A stretch of DNA of 64,000 bases from Sycobia sp. Sy_11 (taxonomy: Eukaryota > Arthropoda > Insecta > Hymenoptera > Epichrysomallidae). The translations under genes were made by a program, and so were the position numbers. Of the stretch, positions 1 to 11,755 are shown one piece after another. The notes below the pieces were generated by a model. The model made no database searches. It had not been told where the DNA came from and was given only the letters and a program-made list of their open reading frames with translations. How positions within the stretch are numbered: position 1 is the first letter of the stretch; each line of letters begins with the position of its first letter. The stretch lies in NCBI GenBank assembly GCA_018907035.1, contig JACCIC010000021.1:4358501-4422500 (forward strand), given 5' to 3'.

Positions 1-600
1 ATCGTTCGCATTCGTATCGTACATTCAGCCGGTTTGCTTATAGTTCCGAATCGTTTGATCTCTTTGGGTCTTTTTACACATACGTATGGAGCGAAAAAGT
101 AGGTTTCGTTATATTACACTCAATGCTCTGGCATCGGGCGAAGTCCTCATTATACATATATATATATATACAAAAGACCTTGTGTATATATACGAATATA
201 TGCACGGAAGGCAGGGGTGGCACAAAGCTTTTCGCGTATACAGATTCGAGCCGCCCGTTCGTCTGCGCCGATACGCGCCCCGTATACACTACGTATATGC
301 AAGCACTCGGTTCAAAGGGCTCGCAAGCTCGGTTGGCGCCGGAAACGCGAGTATACCGACGCCGACTCCCTCCCCCCTCCCTCCCGCTCCCACATTTTTC
401 GCTCTCTCGTTTTGCTCGCTGGGATTGGCGTTGGATTCGTCGGTCGAGATTCGCCGTATAACGCGCGCACGTAATGAAAACGCGCGAAAGAGCGCGAGAG
501 GAATAGCGGCTCTTTTCTGTTTATATTTAGTTGTATACTGCGCGCGGCGGCGCGCTTGATTCGCGTAACAGCTTTTGCTCTTAAAATAATTGATACAATG
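1..600. other. CpG-rich island, no gene recognised
   Basis: Balanced to GC-rich DNA with many CGCG motifs and short TATA runs. Open frames on both strands overlap and show no family match. Confidence 0.5.
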
Positions 601-1184
601 GATTGTATTGCTGTTATTCGCGAGTTTACCGAGTCCGATAAAATGAATTGTAATTAATGAACCATCTTTGTTGTAAAAAAAAAAGTAATTGTGCAATCTA
701 TAATTTACGATGGTTTTCGTTCATTTTTAAACGTCGGAAGGAGTAATTAAAAAGTTGAATTTAAAAAAAAAAAGCAATCCAACCTATCATGAAATTTAGC
801 GTAGACTTCCGAAAAACGTGTACGCACGATTTTGCTGAAATTTTTCTTACAATTATGTGCTTTATAATGCTTATTACGAATAACATGGGGGCTTTTGGTT
901 AAAAGATTATGGTTATATCTTGGGAAATAAGAAAAATTTTCTAAAAGTATTTTGAACAAATGTTACGGAAATCATTAAACTACATTTTCTATGAGCCAAT
1001 TGCGTTCTAAGCTCTCTACATATATTATATTAAGTATTTGTAAAACGGAGCGTAAGTAACAGCCGCAACACCTCCGATGCTTCAGGGTACCCCGAGATGT
1101 AATTCTTTCATTGGCTTCAGAAATATCACTTGTACCAAAAAAAAACATAGAAAAAAATAAAAAAACATATTAACAAATAAAATA
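601..1184. other. AT-rich non-coding stretch
   Basis: A/T homopolymer runs and no convincing ORF. Confidence 0.5.
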
Positions 1185-1286
1185 ATGCATAGAATTAAAA
1201 ACGTGTATTTTGAAAAGATTTAAAAAAAATAATCAAAAAAATAAAAAAATGCATAAAATAAAAAACATGTATTTTGAAAAGATTTA
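1185..1286. repeat. Tandem duplication, 64-bp period
   Basis: A block beginning ATGCAT and ending TATTTTGAAAAGATTTA occurs at 1185-1222 and again at 1249-1286 with a few substitutions. It lies in AT-rich non-coding DNA. Confidence 0.7.
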
Positions 1287-1600
1287 CAACTTTTGTTTGA
1301 AATATTTTTTAAGTTTTTTCTTATTTTTCGAGATCAATCCCCAAAACCATATTTTGTATGCTTTTCTTTTCAATGAATTTTACCATGAAAACTCAATTTT
1401 AGCCAAAAGCCGCTATTTTATTCGTAATCAGTAGTACTCCCCGACCCCCCCAAAACATAAATGTGTATAATTTGAAGAAAATCGGTTATGAGCGCTTTTC
1501 GGGAGTTTATCCGAAATTTTTTCTATACCGTTGATTAAAAATTATATGCACACTCTATAAAAATAATCATTCGCACATTCACTCAGTCGTTCTGAGTCCC
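1287..1600. other. AT-rich stretch, possible transposon relic
   Basis: The phrase gaagaaaatcggttatgagc is reminiscent of decayed insect mobile elements, but no structure is preserved. Confidence 0.2.
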
Positions 1601-1892
1601 TGCGACGTCACCTTTGAAATTCGAACGCGAAAGAGAATCGGGGTAAAAATGAATATCAATGGGTGGCGGTCGCGGGCACTCTGCCTCCTCGGTTCTCTCG
1701 TTTTGATTTTCGTACTGAGACGGGGTGGCCTCTCGTCTCGGCCACGCCTGTGTAAACATACGCGCGAGGCCTCGATCTTATCTCCCGTCCGATTCACTAG
1801 CCTGCGGGTGTTGCGTGGGGGGGGGGGAGGTGCGAGTGAAAAATCCATATTGTCGAACGATCGCGCGATCCGGGAGAAATATACGTAATGTA

Positions 1893-1948
<56 letters not shown>

Positions 1949-2340
1949 ACTTTGTGCCTGCGTAGATGTGTAAGAAGGAAGCGAAGGGCACGTGTCTAGT
2001 GCGCGTACGTACGTACGTACCTACGTACTGGCTAACCGGTGAAATAAGAGACCGGAAGCATATGGGGAAGCCGCATTGTTTGCTCGGGGCTTTATTCGGC
2101 GCACGGGCGGCGGACGACTCGACGCCCCCTCTCCACCTCTCTCTCTTTTTCTCTTCTTTCGCCCACGATCACCTCCCCGCGCGAGCCCTTTCTCCCTCTC
2201 CACCCCCTCCCTTGCGCGCTTTTTCTTCGCTTCTCGCGTCTTTTGCGCGAGACTGTTATACGAACAGCGCGGATAATCTGCCTTTATATACACGTACATA
2301 TATACATATATATGTACACGTACTTTCATTTATACGCAAC
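1600..2340. other. CpG-rich island with TA tract and G-run
   Basis: Contains a G-run near 1818, a TA tract, pyrimidine-rich C/T patches and GTAC repeats near 2005-2026. Frames in it are repeat-driven. Confidence 0.5.
1896..1946. repeat. (TA)n microsatellite
   Basis: Pure TA tract, about 51 bp. Confidence 0.97.
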
Positions 2341-3370
2341 GATGATGGAATTTACCTGGATAAAAACCAGAATCGTTTTGTTTAATCGAATTAAAGTGGT
2401 AAATTGTTTTTTTCTCAAACAGTACGAGCTTGAATTCTGAAATTTCAATTAATGTGTTTTAAATATACGAAAATAGTAAAGTGCAGGTTCTTCAAAAATA
2501 ATTGAAAAATTTTACTTTATCTTTTATCATGATAATTAAAATTTATAAATAGATAATTATAAATCGTTTATGATTAAGTAAAAATATTAACGTGCAGAGT
2601 CGAAATATTAAAATGAATATGATCTTTTTTTCAAGAATTATATATATTTTAATGTAAAATAATACTTTTATTATGATACCATACAAAATTAACTAAAATA
2701 TCTCTTTTCGAGTCACAGTAAAGTGTATTACAAATTTTACAGATGTATTCCGAATTTTACAGAAAGTCTAAACTGTGTTACAAAAGTTTATTATAAAAAA
2801 GTATTCTCACAGTCGGAAAGTTAAATTGTGCAAGTGAACAACCATACATGATTTACCCTATATACGAAGCTCAAGATATGTACTTCGACTTCATTATAAT
2901 GTGAGAAAGAAACTCTAAGTTAACTCGGGGGGAAAAAATACTAAGTCCGTAATTGCGCTCGAGTGAAATCATGCGGGGATCGTACCGACGAGGACATCGA
3001 CGACTGTCGTAGTTATTTGACCGCGGGAGCGGACCACGGAGCTTATGTAACATTGAAGTTTCATATGCACTTTCGTGTAAAATTATATCTCGTATAATTA
3101 AATTTTATTTAGTAATGACCGCGTAAGTGTATATTATAATAATAATACAGTATTCGAATTCTTGATATTGAGATAAAATTATTTTAACTCAATTCAAATT
3201 ATTCCTCGACCTATCCTTCATAATTCATAATATGATTTGATATGATAAAAATTCGAAATAGAAGTTATACTAACCGATAAATGAAATTCATAGCTTATTC
3301 GGTTTATCCGTCAATGTCTATAAAATGCCATCAAAATAACGATACAGTCTAAATTTTCCAGCGTGCTTCA
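2341..3370. other. AT-rich desert with one GC patch
   Basis: Mostly AT-rich. The patch 2945-3060 is balanced and open on both strands (plus frame reads SCGDRTDEDIDDCRSYLTAG), but splice sites are poor and no family is recognised. Confidence 0.4.
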
Positions 3371-4002
3371 CTTTCGCCCAACTCGTCGCTCTACCGTAAA
3401 AATAACTCGAACGTCTAACCTACGCCTATAACGCTCGATTTTCCTCCACGTACAGTGTTCGACATTTGCGCCTCGCGCCCCGTCCGAGCCCAAACACGCA
3501 GGCCATTGCGTCGATGTCTCCGAGGCGAAGCCTTTCTCGCCACTTGTATTATTGTACACGAAAAGGGCTTCCCGCCAGCCGAAAAGCAATAGAGAAGAAG
3601 TGCAACAACGACGACGACAACGACGGAACGCCAGTTCGAATAACACGTCGGGTCGGCGATGGGCAGGCGTCGACGAGGAAGGGTCCCAGGGCCCGGCCGA
3701 TCGCGGGGGCGTCTCGAAACCCCCCCCCCCTCAGCATCATCGGACCCGCGCAGCATCGCGCGCGGCTGTATTAATTCGGTGTCTCCCGCGATGGGGAAGG
3801 GCCGAGGGGGAGGGGGCACATATTGCAACGCTACGAGCGGGTGTCGCGGTCCTAGCGGCGGAAAAAGCGAGGCGGGAAGCCCCTGCGCGCCCGTGCAGCT
3901 GCGGTCCTCGTCGACCATAATAACAAAACAGCGCTCGCGATCGCTTACCCTTTTTCTTCTCTCCGCGTACATACATCAGCGCTTCCTTTCTATCTGAATA
4001 TA

Positions 4003-4005
<3 letters not shown>
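3370..4005. other. GC-rich island, overlapping repeat-free frames
   Basis: Open frames occur on both strands, including a 185-codon minus frame from an ATG at 3972. Low stop frequency in GC-rich DNA explains them, and no domain is seen. Confidence 0.45.

Positions 4006-4053
<48 letters not shown>
4006..4053. repeat. (TA)n microsatellite
   Basis: Pure tract, about 48 bp. Confidence 0.97.
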
Positions 4054-4055
<2 letters not shown>

Positions 4056-4159
4056 CCTTCTCGATTCGGCACGCATGGGTGGGTGGCAGATTGCCGCTTG
4101 CGCACGGAGCTCGCGGAGGAAAAGGATTTAATAGATGTACACGTAGCACCGCATTGTAT

Positions 4160-4163
<4 letters not shown>

Positions 4164-4208
<45 letters not shown>
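4164..4208. repeat. (TA)n microsatellite
   Basis: Pure tract, about 45 bp, 110 bp after the previous one. Confidence 0.97.
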
Positions 4209-4209
<1 letters not shown>

Positions 4210-4212
<3 letters not shown>

Positions 4213-5400
4213 AATATAGATTTTTCAGATTTTAAGCGGAAATCGATTGGTTCGGGCTCTTGCGAGCGATCGGTGAGTTGGCGGATTTTGCTTTTCTCTC
4301 AAAATTGATTCTTTCTTGGAAACCATGACTTTGATTTCACGCTCGGAGATCTAGGTTTCATTATATTCTTTGTGCTTGCGTCCGTGCGGTTTTTCTATCG
4401 ATAACTATGCGGATTACAGATGGCCAAGATATCTATATAAATGTGATTTAGATTTTGTGTAAAATTTGCAATTCTTTAACATTTTTTTATGGATATCCGT
4501 TCATTACTGAAAATATTGGTGCTGATCAGAGATGAAAAAATTTTAATTAAATCTGAATTTCTATACATAGATCTTTACGAAAATCATTTATCGATATTTT
4601 ATAACCCATCATTTCAATCGAAGAAAAAAATTCTGCATTTGATCGAATGAAAAGTTTATCTAATTTATTATTGTCTTTTTGGGCAAACGATAAGAATGAA
4701 AATTAATATTTTCTGAATAATAATAAGTAATAATAAGTAATAAAAAGTAATAATAATAAGTAATAATAATAAGTAATAATAAAAAATAATAAGTAATAAT
4801 TTATTACTTATTTTTAATAAGATCACAAATTCTACAGTTCTTGAATATTTAGACAATATTTTTTTATTCTTATTAACTATTTTTTTATATTTATACTGTT
4901 TTGCTTTAACATGGATAGATTATAGGAGTAGTATAAAGAGAGGATTTTTCCATTGTAAACAAGCTTTGAATTATTTCAAAATTCAGAAATTTATTTTTAC
5001 TTTATTTTTCTATTGATAAAAGTGAAAAACCTCAAAAATTTCAAATTAAGGCCAAGAGTATCAGCACTTTTTCAAGAGAAAAGAAAATCGGTTTTCGCGA
5101 TTTACAAAAATTAGAATTAGAAGATAAGATAAGAAAAATTAGAAAATCGACAAAAAGAAATTTTTTCATATAGAAAGGGACATACAGTTCTTAAAATAAT
5201 TACAGAGAAGGAATTAATGTATAGATGAAAAAAATCTTCGAAAAATGTATTGGTTCGTAATAATAATTGAGGACGTTCATTATCATTTGAATAAAGATAT
5301 TAGATATTTGAAATAAAGAATTTTATAGAAAAAGAATATTTTGGCAGGAAATATCACGGATTTTCGGTCGCTGTAGACACCCAGCTAATGTAGGGCATTA
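4210..5400. other. AT-rich desert
   Basis: No gene seen. It contains the TAATAAG minisatellite. Confidence 0.5.
4716..4818. repeat. AT-rich minisatellite (TAATAAG-like) ending in a palindrome
   Basis: Degenerate copies of AATAAGTAAT are repeated about ten times. The 3' end reads ATAAGTAATAA then TTATTACTTAT, giving a self-complementary end. Confidence 0.7.
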
Positions 5401-5432
5401 TACGTAGAAGAAACAAAAACACACGGCTGTCA

Positions 5433-5550
5433 ATGGCGGCAAATCGCGTTCTAATACATCGGCATAGATTCTCTAAACAAGCTGCGCTGCCATATCTTGT
5501 TACTATCCATCGAGGAAAAAAAGGGCATGGCGATATTATATTAAGGTATA
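5433..5550 (+). other. Small open frame with donor, unassigned
   Basis: ATG in a fair context opens MAANRVLIHRHRFSKQAALP and continues to TTAAG|GTATAG before a TG microsatellite. It may be a chance frame. Confidence 0.12.
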
Positions 5551-5569
5551 GAGAAACAACCGACGAGAA

Positions 5570-5622
<53 letters not shown>
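5570..5622. repeat. TA-TG compound microsatellite
   Basis: Short TA run passing into about 42 bp of TG. Confidence 0.95.
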
Positions 5623-5623
<1 letters not shown>

Positions 5624-6349
5624 CGCCTACTCACCTGGCAAGGACGTCCGCAAGGGTTCTGTATTATAACCATATATATACATAGGTATAATATACATTC
5701 TCGTTCGCGCGGGTGGAATGGATGGATCGAAAGCGCAACGACGCGCGGCAAACGAGCGGGGTAGGTACCAGAAACGAGTGGGAGCGGGATAGAAAGGGGC
5801 GCGTGCTCGTGCGTCAAAGGTGACACCCAACAAAGGGCGCAGCAGCCGGAAGCGCTGTATAATATATATATTGCGATATTGTCGACCGTACGGATCCATC
5901 GCATATTATTATCGCAGCTTTCCAGCGCCCGGGGGGATCACTTTGATTTTACATGCTTACCGCCCCACCCCGCCCCTACGTCTCGTGGCAAGGTTGGATT
6001 ATATATATATACCCTTTCTCTTTAACGTTGGATTACACGCGCGCACTCGAATGTCAAGCGTATGTCATTCTCGGGTAATTGAATGGTGCGCGGTCGTATC
6101 TATTCAGAGGTACTTTTTAGATGGGAATTAGAAGGATTGGGGGGTAGTTCGAACAGTCCTTTCCAATATAAGTGGCAGGATTTAATGGCAAATTCGTGGT
6201 CTCTAATCTGCCGGGTGATTTCTATATTGTTTTCTAATTTTAATGAAAATAAATCGGAGATTTTTTTTTCACTCATCTTACTGTAGATGGCATCATCATG
6301 ATTTATAGATGTCGGAATAAAATTTAGTACCGTATGTCATATAATTTAT

Positions 6350-6352
<3 letters not shown>

Positions 6353-6400
<48 letters not shown>
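6353..6400. repeat. (TA)n microsatellite
   Basis: Pure tract, about 48 bp. Confidence 0.97.
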
Positions 6401-6402
<2 letters not shown>

Positions 6403-6780
6403 AATGATACGCAGCAACATGTATATTCGTCCCATGATTTTTCAGCTCGATTCTGAGTTGCGTTTGTCAAAATTGGAAGTAGAAATTGAGAAAATAGCTC
6501 ATGACTTTACATTCGATTAATTTTATATAATTATAAATTATAATAGCTTGTGTTCTCATTCGATTTTAACTTTATTAGTTCAATTATAGAGAATTACCCG
6601 GTCATTTTTACTTAGCTATTTTTTAATCGTTAAAAGTGTCTTTGACACGATTTTCCAGAACTTAAAAAATGACTAGATTTATACCCGGCTAATCTTGGCG
6701 TAAGAAACGAAGTAAGCATGTAAGCGCAACGCACTACTTTTTAATCCATTGTTTCCGCAATCGATCGGCTGATACAGCTA
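6401..6780. other. AT-rich non-coding stretch
   Basis: Nothing recognised between two microsatellite-bearing islands. Confidence 0.5.
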
Positions 6781-6853
6781 CATATAATATATAGTTAAGC
6801 CGAACTTTGTCAATGCTCTCGGGTCTAAGCGATTTCCTTTCGGATTCACCGCG

Positions 6854-6854
<1 letters not shown>

Positions 6855-6898
<44 letters not shown>
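6855..6898. repeat. (TA)n microsatellite
   Basis: Pure tract, about 44 bp. Confidence 0.97.
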
Positions 6899-6903
<5 letters not shown>

Positions 6904-7161
6904 TTATATACGATACATCATACAGATGTATACGTTGCGAAATAGCCGTTGAAATTGGAAATCAGCGGTAAAACCGCCGGGCGCGTTATCGGGGCAATCC
7001 CGCTTTCGGTCGAGACTGCAGAAACCATTCGGCAACCAACTGCTGCCGTCGCGGCCGCGCTGCTCCGAGAGGCTTAACCGTCCGGAAATTCATAAAGGAG
7101 ATTGATCTTTGTACATTGTGCCGACCGCTGTACAGGAAACCGGATCCAGCGCCGTCCACCG

Positions 7162-7165
<4 letters not shown>

Positions 7166-7207
<42 letters not shown>

Positions 7208-7218
7208 CGCGCGCGTGT
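7166..7218. repeat. TG tract followed by GC/GT alternation
   Basis: TG to 7203, then gcgcgcgtgtg-like sequence; alternating purine-pyrimidine. Confidence 0.93.
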
Positions 7219-7491
7219 GCCCTCAGAGCCGGTCGTCGCGCCGACGTCATTATATCCATATTAGCCAACCGCCATTGTTTTCGCGTTTGTCGATAAATGC
7301 CTCGGCGGTCGTGAGCGGGAGGAGAAATTCGACAACCCCGCGGAAAGACGGATTCCTGATGTTCATGTATAGCCTCCGTGCTCCGCGGTTTCTCGTAACC
7401 TCTAAACCCCCCACCCCCCGAGCCGCTATTACCACCGAGATGCGAACGGTTCGCTTCGAAGGCCAATTGTTCGCCAAGGATAAATTATACA

Positions 7492-7493
<2 letters not shown>

Positions 7494-7524
<31 letters not shown>
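7494..7524. repeat. (TA)n microsatellite
   Basis: Pure tract, about 31 bp. Confidence 0.96.
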
Positions 7525-7527
<3 letters not shown>

Positions 7528-7830
7528 TGCTTGCGTATTTGGGGAGTTGGATATATTTGACGCGCGCTTGCCAATATTTCAATTCGAGTATACTAGAATG
7601 TCATTAAATTATATTAATTATACTTTCGTTTTACATTTTTTACCGCGTCTTAATAAGATATTTATTTAAAATATCTTGGTATTTATAATGCATTATATGG
7701 GAATATAAATTTATCACTTTTTAAGAAGCTTGCAATTTTGTAAGAAAAAAAATAAATAAATAAGGATGAGCTTTAATTAGGTAGAAAAATCCGTATAAGT
7801 GTTTCATTGCCGCTCTTAACGATCGTTTAC

Positions 7831-7902
7831 CGCTTGAAGTTTGAAGTACTCTTGAAGTTTCGGCCAGGGCACATTCGAAGGCATCTGCTAAAGATTCGTA
7901 AA
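7831..7902 (-). CDS. Candidate small exon, alanine-rich helix
   Basis: On the minus strand, cttatccctcttacgactgaag is followed by 72 bases encoding YESLADAFECALAETSRVLQ and TSS, ending at AGCG|GTAAAC. The peptide looks like an amphipathic helix, and the frame is open well beyond the donor. The segment also contains three close copies of CTTGAAGTTT, which may explain part of it. It lies on the opposite strand from the candidate at 8173-8374, so both need not be real. Confidence 0.14.
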
Positions 7903-8172
7903 CTTCAGTCGTAAGAGGGATAAGTAGACGCGATCAATGACAAACTTTTTGCTAATACACTAATTAAAACTCGGTAACTTTTAATCCTTTTGAACCATCG
8001 AAATTCCGAGGCGAGTGAATAGAAGAAATTTTGTCTTGTTGCATTGTTATTGATAATACGGAATAGGATGGGTAAAATATTATGCTTTTATTGAATGCCA
8101 ATTTTCATTTTTTCGATTTATTTAAATAGAAGCTTTATTGTATATAGTTTTCATACGTACATCATCCATTAG

Positions 8173-8374
8173 CGCTCTCTCGAGATTGATGAAGTGCGCG
8201 ATTGTTACGGGCGCAAATTAAATTTTATGCGCGTTCTCTCAAGTTTAGAAGGACTTATAGTTCATTTCTTGCCTGGTTGTCATAAAAGTGAAATATTTGG
8301 TACTGACTTTAGGATGACTTCTCAAATAATTCTTTCCAAGAAATTACGAATATTTATGTACAGTTTGTACATAG
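8173..8374 (+). CDS. Candidate internal exon in an AT-rich desert
   Basis: An acceptor-like acatcatccattag precedes 67 codons that are open without repeats (starting RSLEIDEVRDCYGRKLNFMR). They end at ACATAG|GTAATG, a usable donor in phase 1. The frame stays open for eight more codons after the donor. The segment is the most balanced in composition of the 7600-9270 desert. No domain is recognised, and an open frame of this length is compatible with chance. Confidence 0.15.
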
Positions 8375-9387
8375 GTAATGGAAGTCGCGTTGGTACTTAA
8401 AACGTATTTTATGGTACGCCAATTCGTTTGTTTTTCTCGCTTCAGAGCATGGAAACAGTATATGTATTCTTTAATTTATAGAATTGCTGCAATTTTCAAA
8501 ACTTCGTTTCTTTCAATTTCTGTAATTAAATATATAAAATTCTAGATTAGTATATTTTTTTGGTAGAAAAATTCGAAAATTTTAGAAAAAAATCGAAAGT
8601 GCTTGAAACTTGTGTTGATACGTTAGGGTGGGGGAGAATAAGCCGTTGAATTTCGATCGGATCGAATACTGAAATTCTTTCGCTTGTGTTTCGAGCCAGA
8701 ACTTTCCGTACTTCGTAAACGACAAAAAAACGCAAGTGTTTGGAAAATTTAAAAAGCTTTCGGCAAATAAGGTATTTAAAAAACTTATGATCATAGAATT
8801 TTGAAAGACGAACTAATTGTTGGGTAGAGAGCTTCTTTTTTTCTTGAAAAACTGTTGTTATAACAGTTGATCAGAGCAAGAACTATATATAAATTTTCTT
8901 GTAATTTCTTGTTATGGCAAGACTATAATGAAGTACAAGATTTTTACTCAAGATGAACAGAAGCTTTCATCGTAAGATTTGTACAATTCATAAAAAAGTG
9001 GCACAATTATATTATTGATATTATATATCTAAGAATATTGAGTGCTCCTGTGATAAGCACAGAAGCGATATCATTATGTATCATTATTGAGATTCTTTTA
9101 TGATAGTCGTTATTCATACCCTAACTGGAATTTTTTAGTTAAATATTTAAAATTTTATATAAGAGTTTCTTTAATATATATATATATGTATATAAATCTT
9201 ATTTATACTTTACAGACTTTCTTACTCTTTTAATTTAAAACTCTATAATCGAAGTAAAAACTGTTACTTCATAGATAAGGACCCATCAGGTTACAATTGC
9301 AAATTGATTTTGCACAATTCACCCGACTCGCTTTTTTCCTCCCCCTTCTTTCGATATTCCATTTAATCGAATTTGGTACAGTATAGA

Positions 9388-9390
<3 letters not shown>

Positions 9391-9437
<47 letters not shown>
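9391..9437. repeat. (TA)n microsatellite
   Basis: Pure tract, about 47 bp. Confidence 0.97.
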
Positions 9438-9439
<2 letters not shown>

Positions 9440-9870
9440 CTCCCGATAAAGAAAACTTTGTTTCGCATTAGAAAGTGCAGTCAGGCCTGAGATAGCCTCC
9501 GGTACCCTGAGAGAAAAAGAAAGACAGGGAAAGGGAGAAGGGGAGGGCTGAAAAAAGCGATAGAGAAGGCCGTTCTGGCCGAAGGTAGAGCGAGAGGGAA
9601 AGAAGGAGAAGGCGAGCACAATGCGCCCTCGCGATTCTGCGATGGAGTGGAAATTCTTTGAAGACAAGCCGATAACTTTTCAGGCGTTATCTAGTGGGAA
9701 CGGGGGGGGAGGAAGAGGAGACCAAGGCGCGACGGCGGCGGGGAGGTGGGTCAAGTCGAAGAGAATAATATCCCAGGGGAGTGCGCCGCGCGGCGTTCCG
9801 TAATTCCACTACGTTTACGTCAGCCGTGAAAGTTTTGTACATACAAAGTCCCATTGTCGCGGGGACAGAA

Positions 9871-9871
<1 letters not shown>

Positions 9872-9909
<38 letters not shown>
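9872..9909. repeat. (TA)n microsatellite
   Basis: Pure tract, about 38 bp. Confidence 0.97.
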
Positions 9910-9912
<3 letters not shown>

Positions 9913-10188
9913 GAAAACGCGCGTACAAAAATCGTTGGTTGTCGCGGCGCGCGCGTCGCGGGGCTGGGACACTTTTACGGGCCCGAGTCTTGAAACCAAA
10001 GTTAGCGGAAAAGTCGGGGTGGCGATGGGGAGGGGGGGGAGGTTGGGAGCTCTTTCTGGATTACGCGGGCATAATGTGTGCGTCGCGTCGGTTCTTTGCA
10101 TTCGCAGGGAAACTTCTTTAAAATTCCAACCTCCTCTTCTCGAATAGTTTTTGTGTGTTCATCATTCCGACGGCTGGTGTCTATACGC

Positions 10189-10190
<2 letters not shown>

Positions 10191-10225
<35 letters not shown>
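10191..10225. repeat. (TG)n microsatellite
   Basis: Pure tract, about 35 bp. Confidence 0.97.
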
Positions 10226-10227
<2 letters not shown>

Positions 10228-10312
10228 TCTTACGTGTCGTTTCTTTCCCATAAATTCGAATAAAGCGCGAATCTTTCGAATTTTCTTTTAGTGTTAGATT
10301 AATTTACTTCAA

Positions 10313-10314
<2 letters not shown>

Positions 10315-10348
<34 letters not shown>
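10315..10348. repeat. (TA)n microsatellite
   Basis: Pure tract, about 34 bp. Confidence 0.97.
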
Positions 10349-10351
<3 letters not shown>

Positions 10352-10527
10352 CATTAATTAAACGAAAAAACATCTTATTTAAATGTATCGACGTATTCAA
10401 AAAGTTCACGATGAAACTTTCCTTGATTAAAGCGAGTTAATTTATTTCCTTAAAAAGTGCCATTTAAAAAGCACACGTTTCATTCACCGCTGTATTTTAT
10501 ACATTTTATAAGAAAAAAGCCTAACTA

Positions 10528-10845
10528 ATGTTAAGAATTTGCAACCAAATTGCTTTCCAATTGAAACTTATGCAAACGATCCTTTCTGAACAAATTGAAA
10601 AATTTAAACAGCTCGAATTTAATTCGAATCACGAAGTACGCCGGCCATTTTCAAAGTGTATCATGCCGAATCAGTGGATTCTGCCGTTGATACAGAATAT
10701 AATAGAAGAAATTGCATATATATTGAACGAAATACTGCAAATACGTCTCAAAAAAAAAAAACTGCGAATATCAAGCAAATGCCGAGCAGCCTGTAGATTT
10801 TTTTTGACAAACAAAAACGGAACGTTCTCGTTTGCGGGTATATAA
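10528..10845 (+). CDS. ORF of 105 codons, function unknown
   Basis: ATG opens a frame free of dinucleotide repeats for its first 75 codons (MLRICNQIAFQLKLMQTILS at the start). It looks helical, with possible coiled-coil character (SEQIEKFKQLEF), then passes an A-run encoding KKKK. It sits in AT-rich DNA between two islands. No transposase, reverse transcriptase or other domain is seen. Length alone is near what chance gives in a window of this size. Confidence 0.13.
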   Translation: MLRICNQIAFQLKLMQTILSEQIEKFKQLEFNSNHEVRRPFSKCIMPNQWILPLIQNIIEEIAYILNEILQIRLKKKKLRISSKCRAACRFFLTNKNGTFSFAGI

Positions 10846-11177
10846 AGCACGACTCCCCCCCCCCCCGAACTTCGACGAGAGCCCGATGAAACTTAGCGCG
10901 CCTTTACGTACGTAAAAATACATACAGGCGTACATGTACATTCGAGCACACGGACGTATAGTATGTCGACGCGACGTGCGCTTCCAGTGCGCGCGTACAT
11001 GAAGCAGCGAGGCCTCCATCGATTCCCGATATCAATCGCCGCTGCCGCACGAGACTCCCCGGGATCGCCCCTGCCGGCCTTAATTATAATAGGCACGGGA
11101 TGCACGCCAGCCGTGCCCGCGTTCGGCCGACGAGGCCGCGCCGGGGGTGTATGCCAAAAAGGTGGAACCGGGTGAAA

Positions 11178-11180
<3 letters not shown>

Positions 11181-11235
<55 letters not shown>
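11181..11235. repeat. (TA)n microsatellite
   Basis: Pure tract, about 55 bp. Confidence 0.97.
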
Positions 11236-11236
<1 letters not shown>

Positions 11237-11237
<1 letters not shown>

Positions 11238-11244
11238 ATATAAA
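11237..11244 (+). promoter_or_regulatory. Possible TATA box at the end of a TA microsatellite
   Basis: TATATAAA followed by GGCAGCGC occurs where the TA tract passes into a GC-rich island, the usual setting of a core promoter. No definite start site or transcript can be shown, and the TA repeat makes a chance match easy. Confidence 0.2.
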
Positions 11245-11734
11245 GGCAGCGCTGAGGGACGAGTGCACGGACGGCCGGTCGGCTCGATCGTTGTCTCGAA
11301 AGCGAATCATTAGCCCATTCGCAATACTCGAATGCAGCCGGTATCTGTGCATATGCGCGTGTGCGTGTCTCCCCTACGTGGCCGTTGCGTCAGTGCTCGC
11401 TCCGCGTTTAGAGCACTACTGTGGCCGGCAAGCAGCCTCGGCAGCAGTTTCACGAGCGGGGCTACGGCAGGGCGAGGTTTCGGTATTCTGCAGCGGGATG
11501 AAAAGAAAAAGAGAAAGTCGTCGGAGCCAATATTGGAGAATTGGGTAGTGCCTTATTCCGGTTTTATATATGTATACATCTAAAGGATGGTATATACAAT
11601 AGGGCGATAATCCACAAGTCTTTCGTGGCGAGATGCTGCGATGACCTCTGAACCTTTTACTTTAAGCTCGTGTCCCAATCAGAAATTTGGCAGCTTTTCT
11701 CGAGAGGGGGAGGAAGCACTCGAGTAAGGAGCGA

Positions 11735-11755
11735 AGAGAGAGAGAGAGAGAGAGA
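11735..11755. repeat. (GA)n microsatellite
   Basis: About 20 bp of GA. Confidence 0.93.

Larger units (their letters stand above)
7600..9270. other. AT-rich desert with two candidate exons
   Basis: No microsatellite of note. The two listed candidate exons are the only coding-like patches. Confidence 0.45.

Noticed and set aside
3415..3972. 185-codon minus-strand ORF with a Val-rich hydrophobic run
   Set aside because: The Val run comes from a GTT/GTC trinucleotide repeat; GC-rich composition explains the open frame, and other frames are open too.
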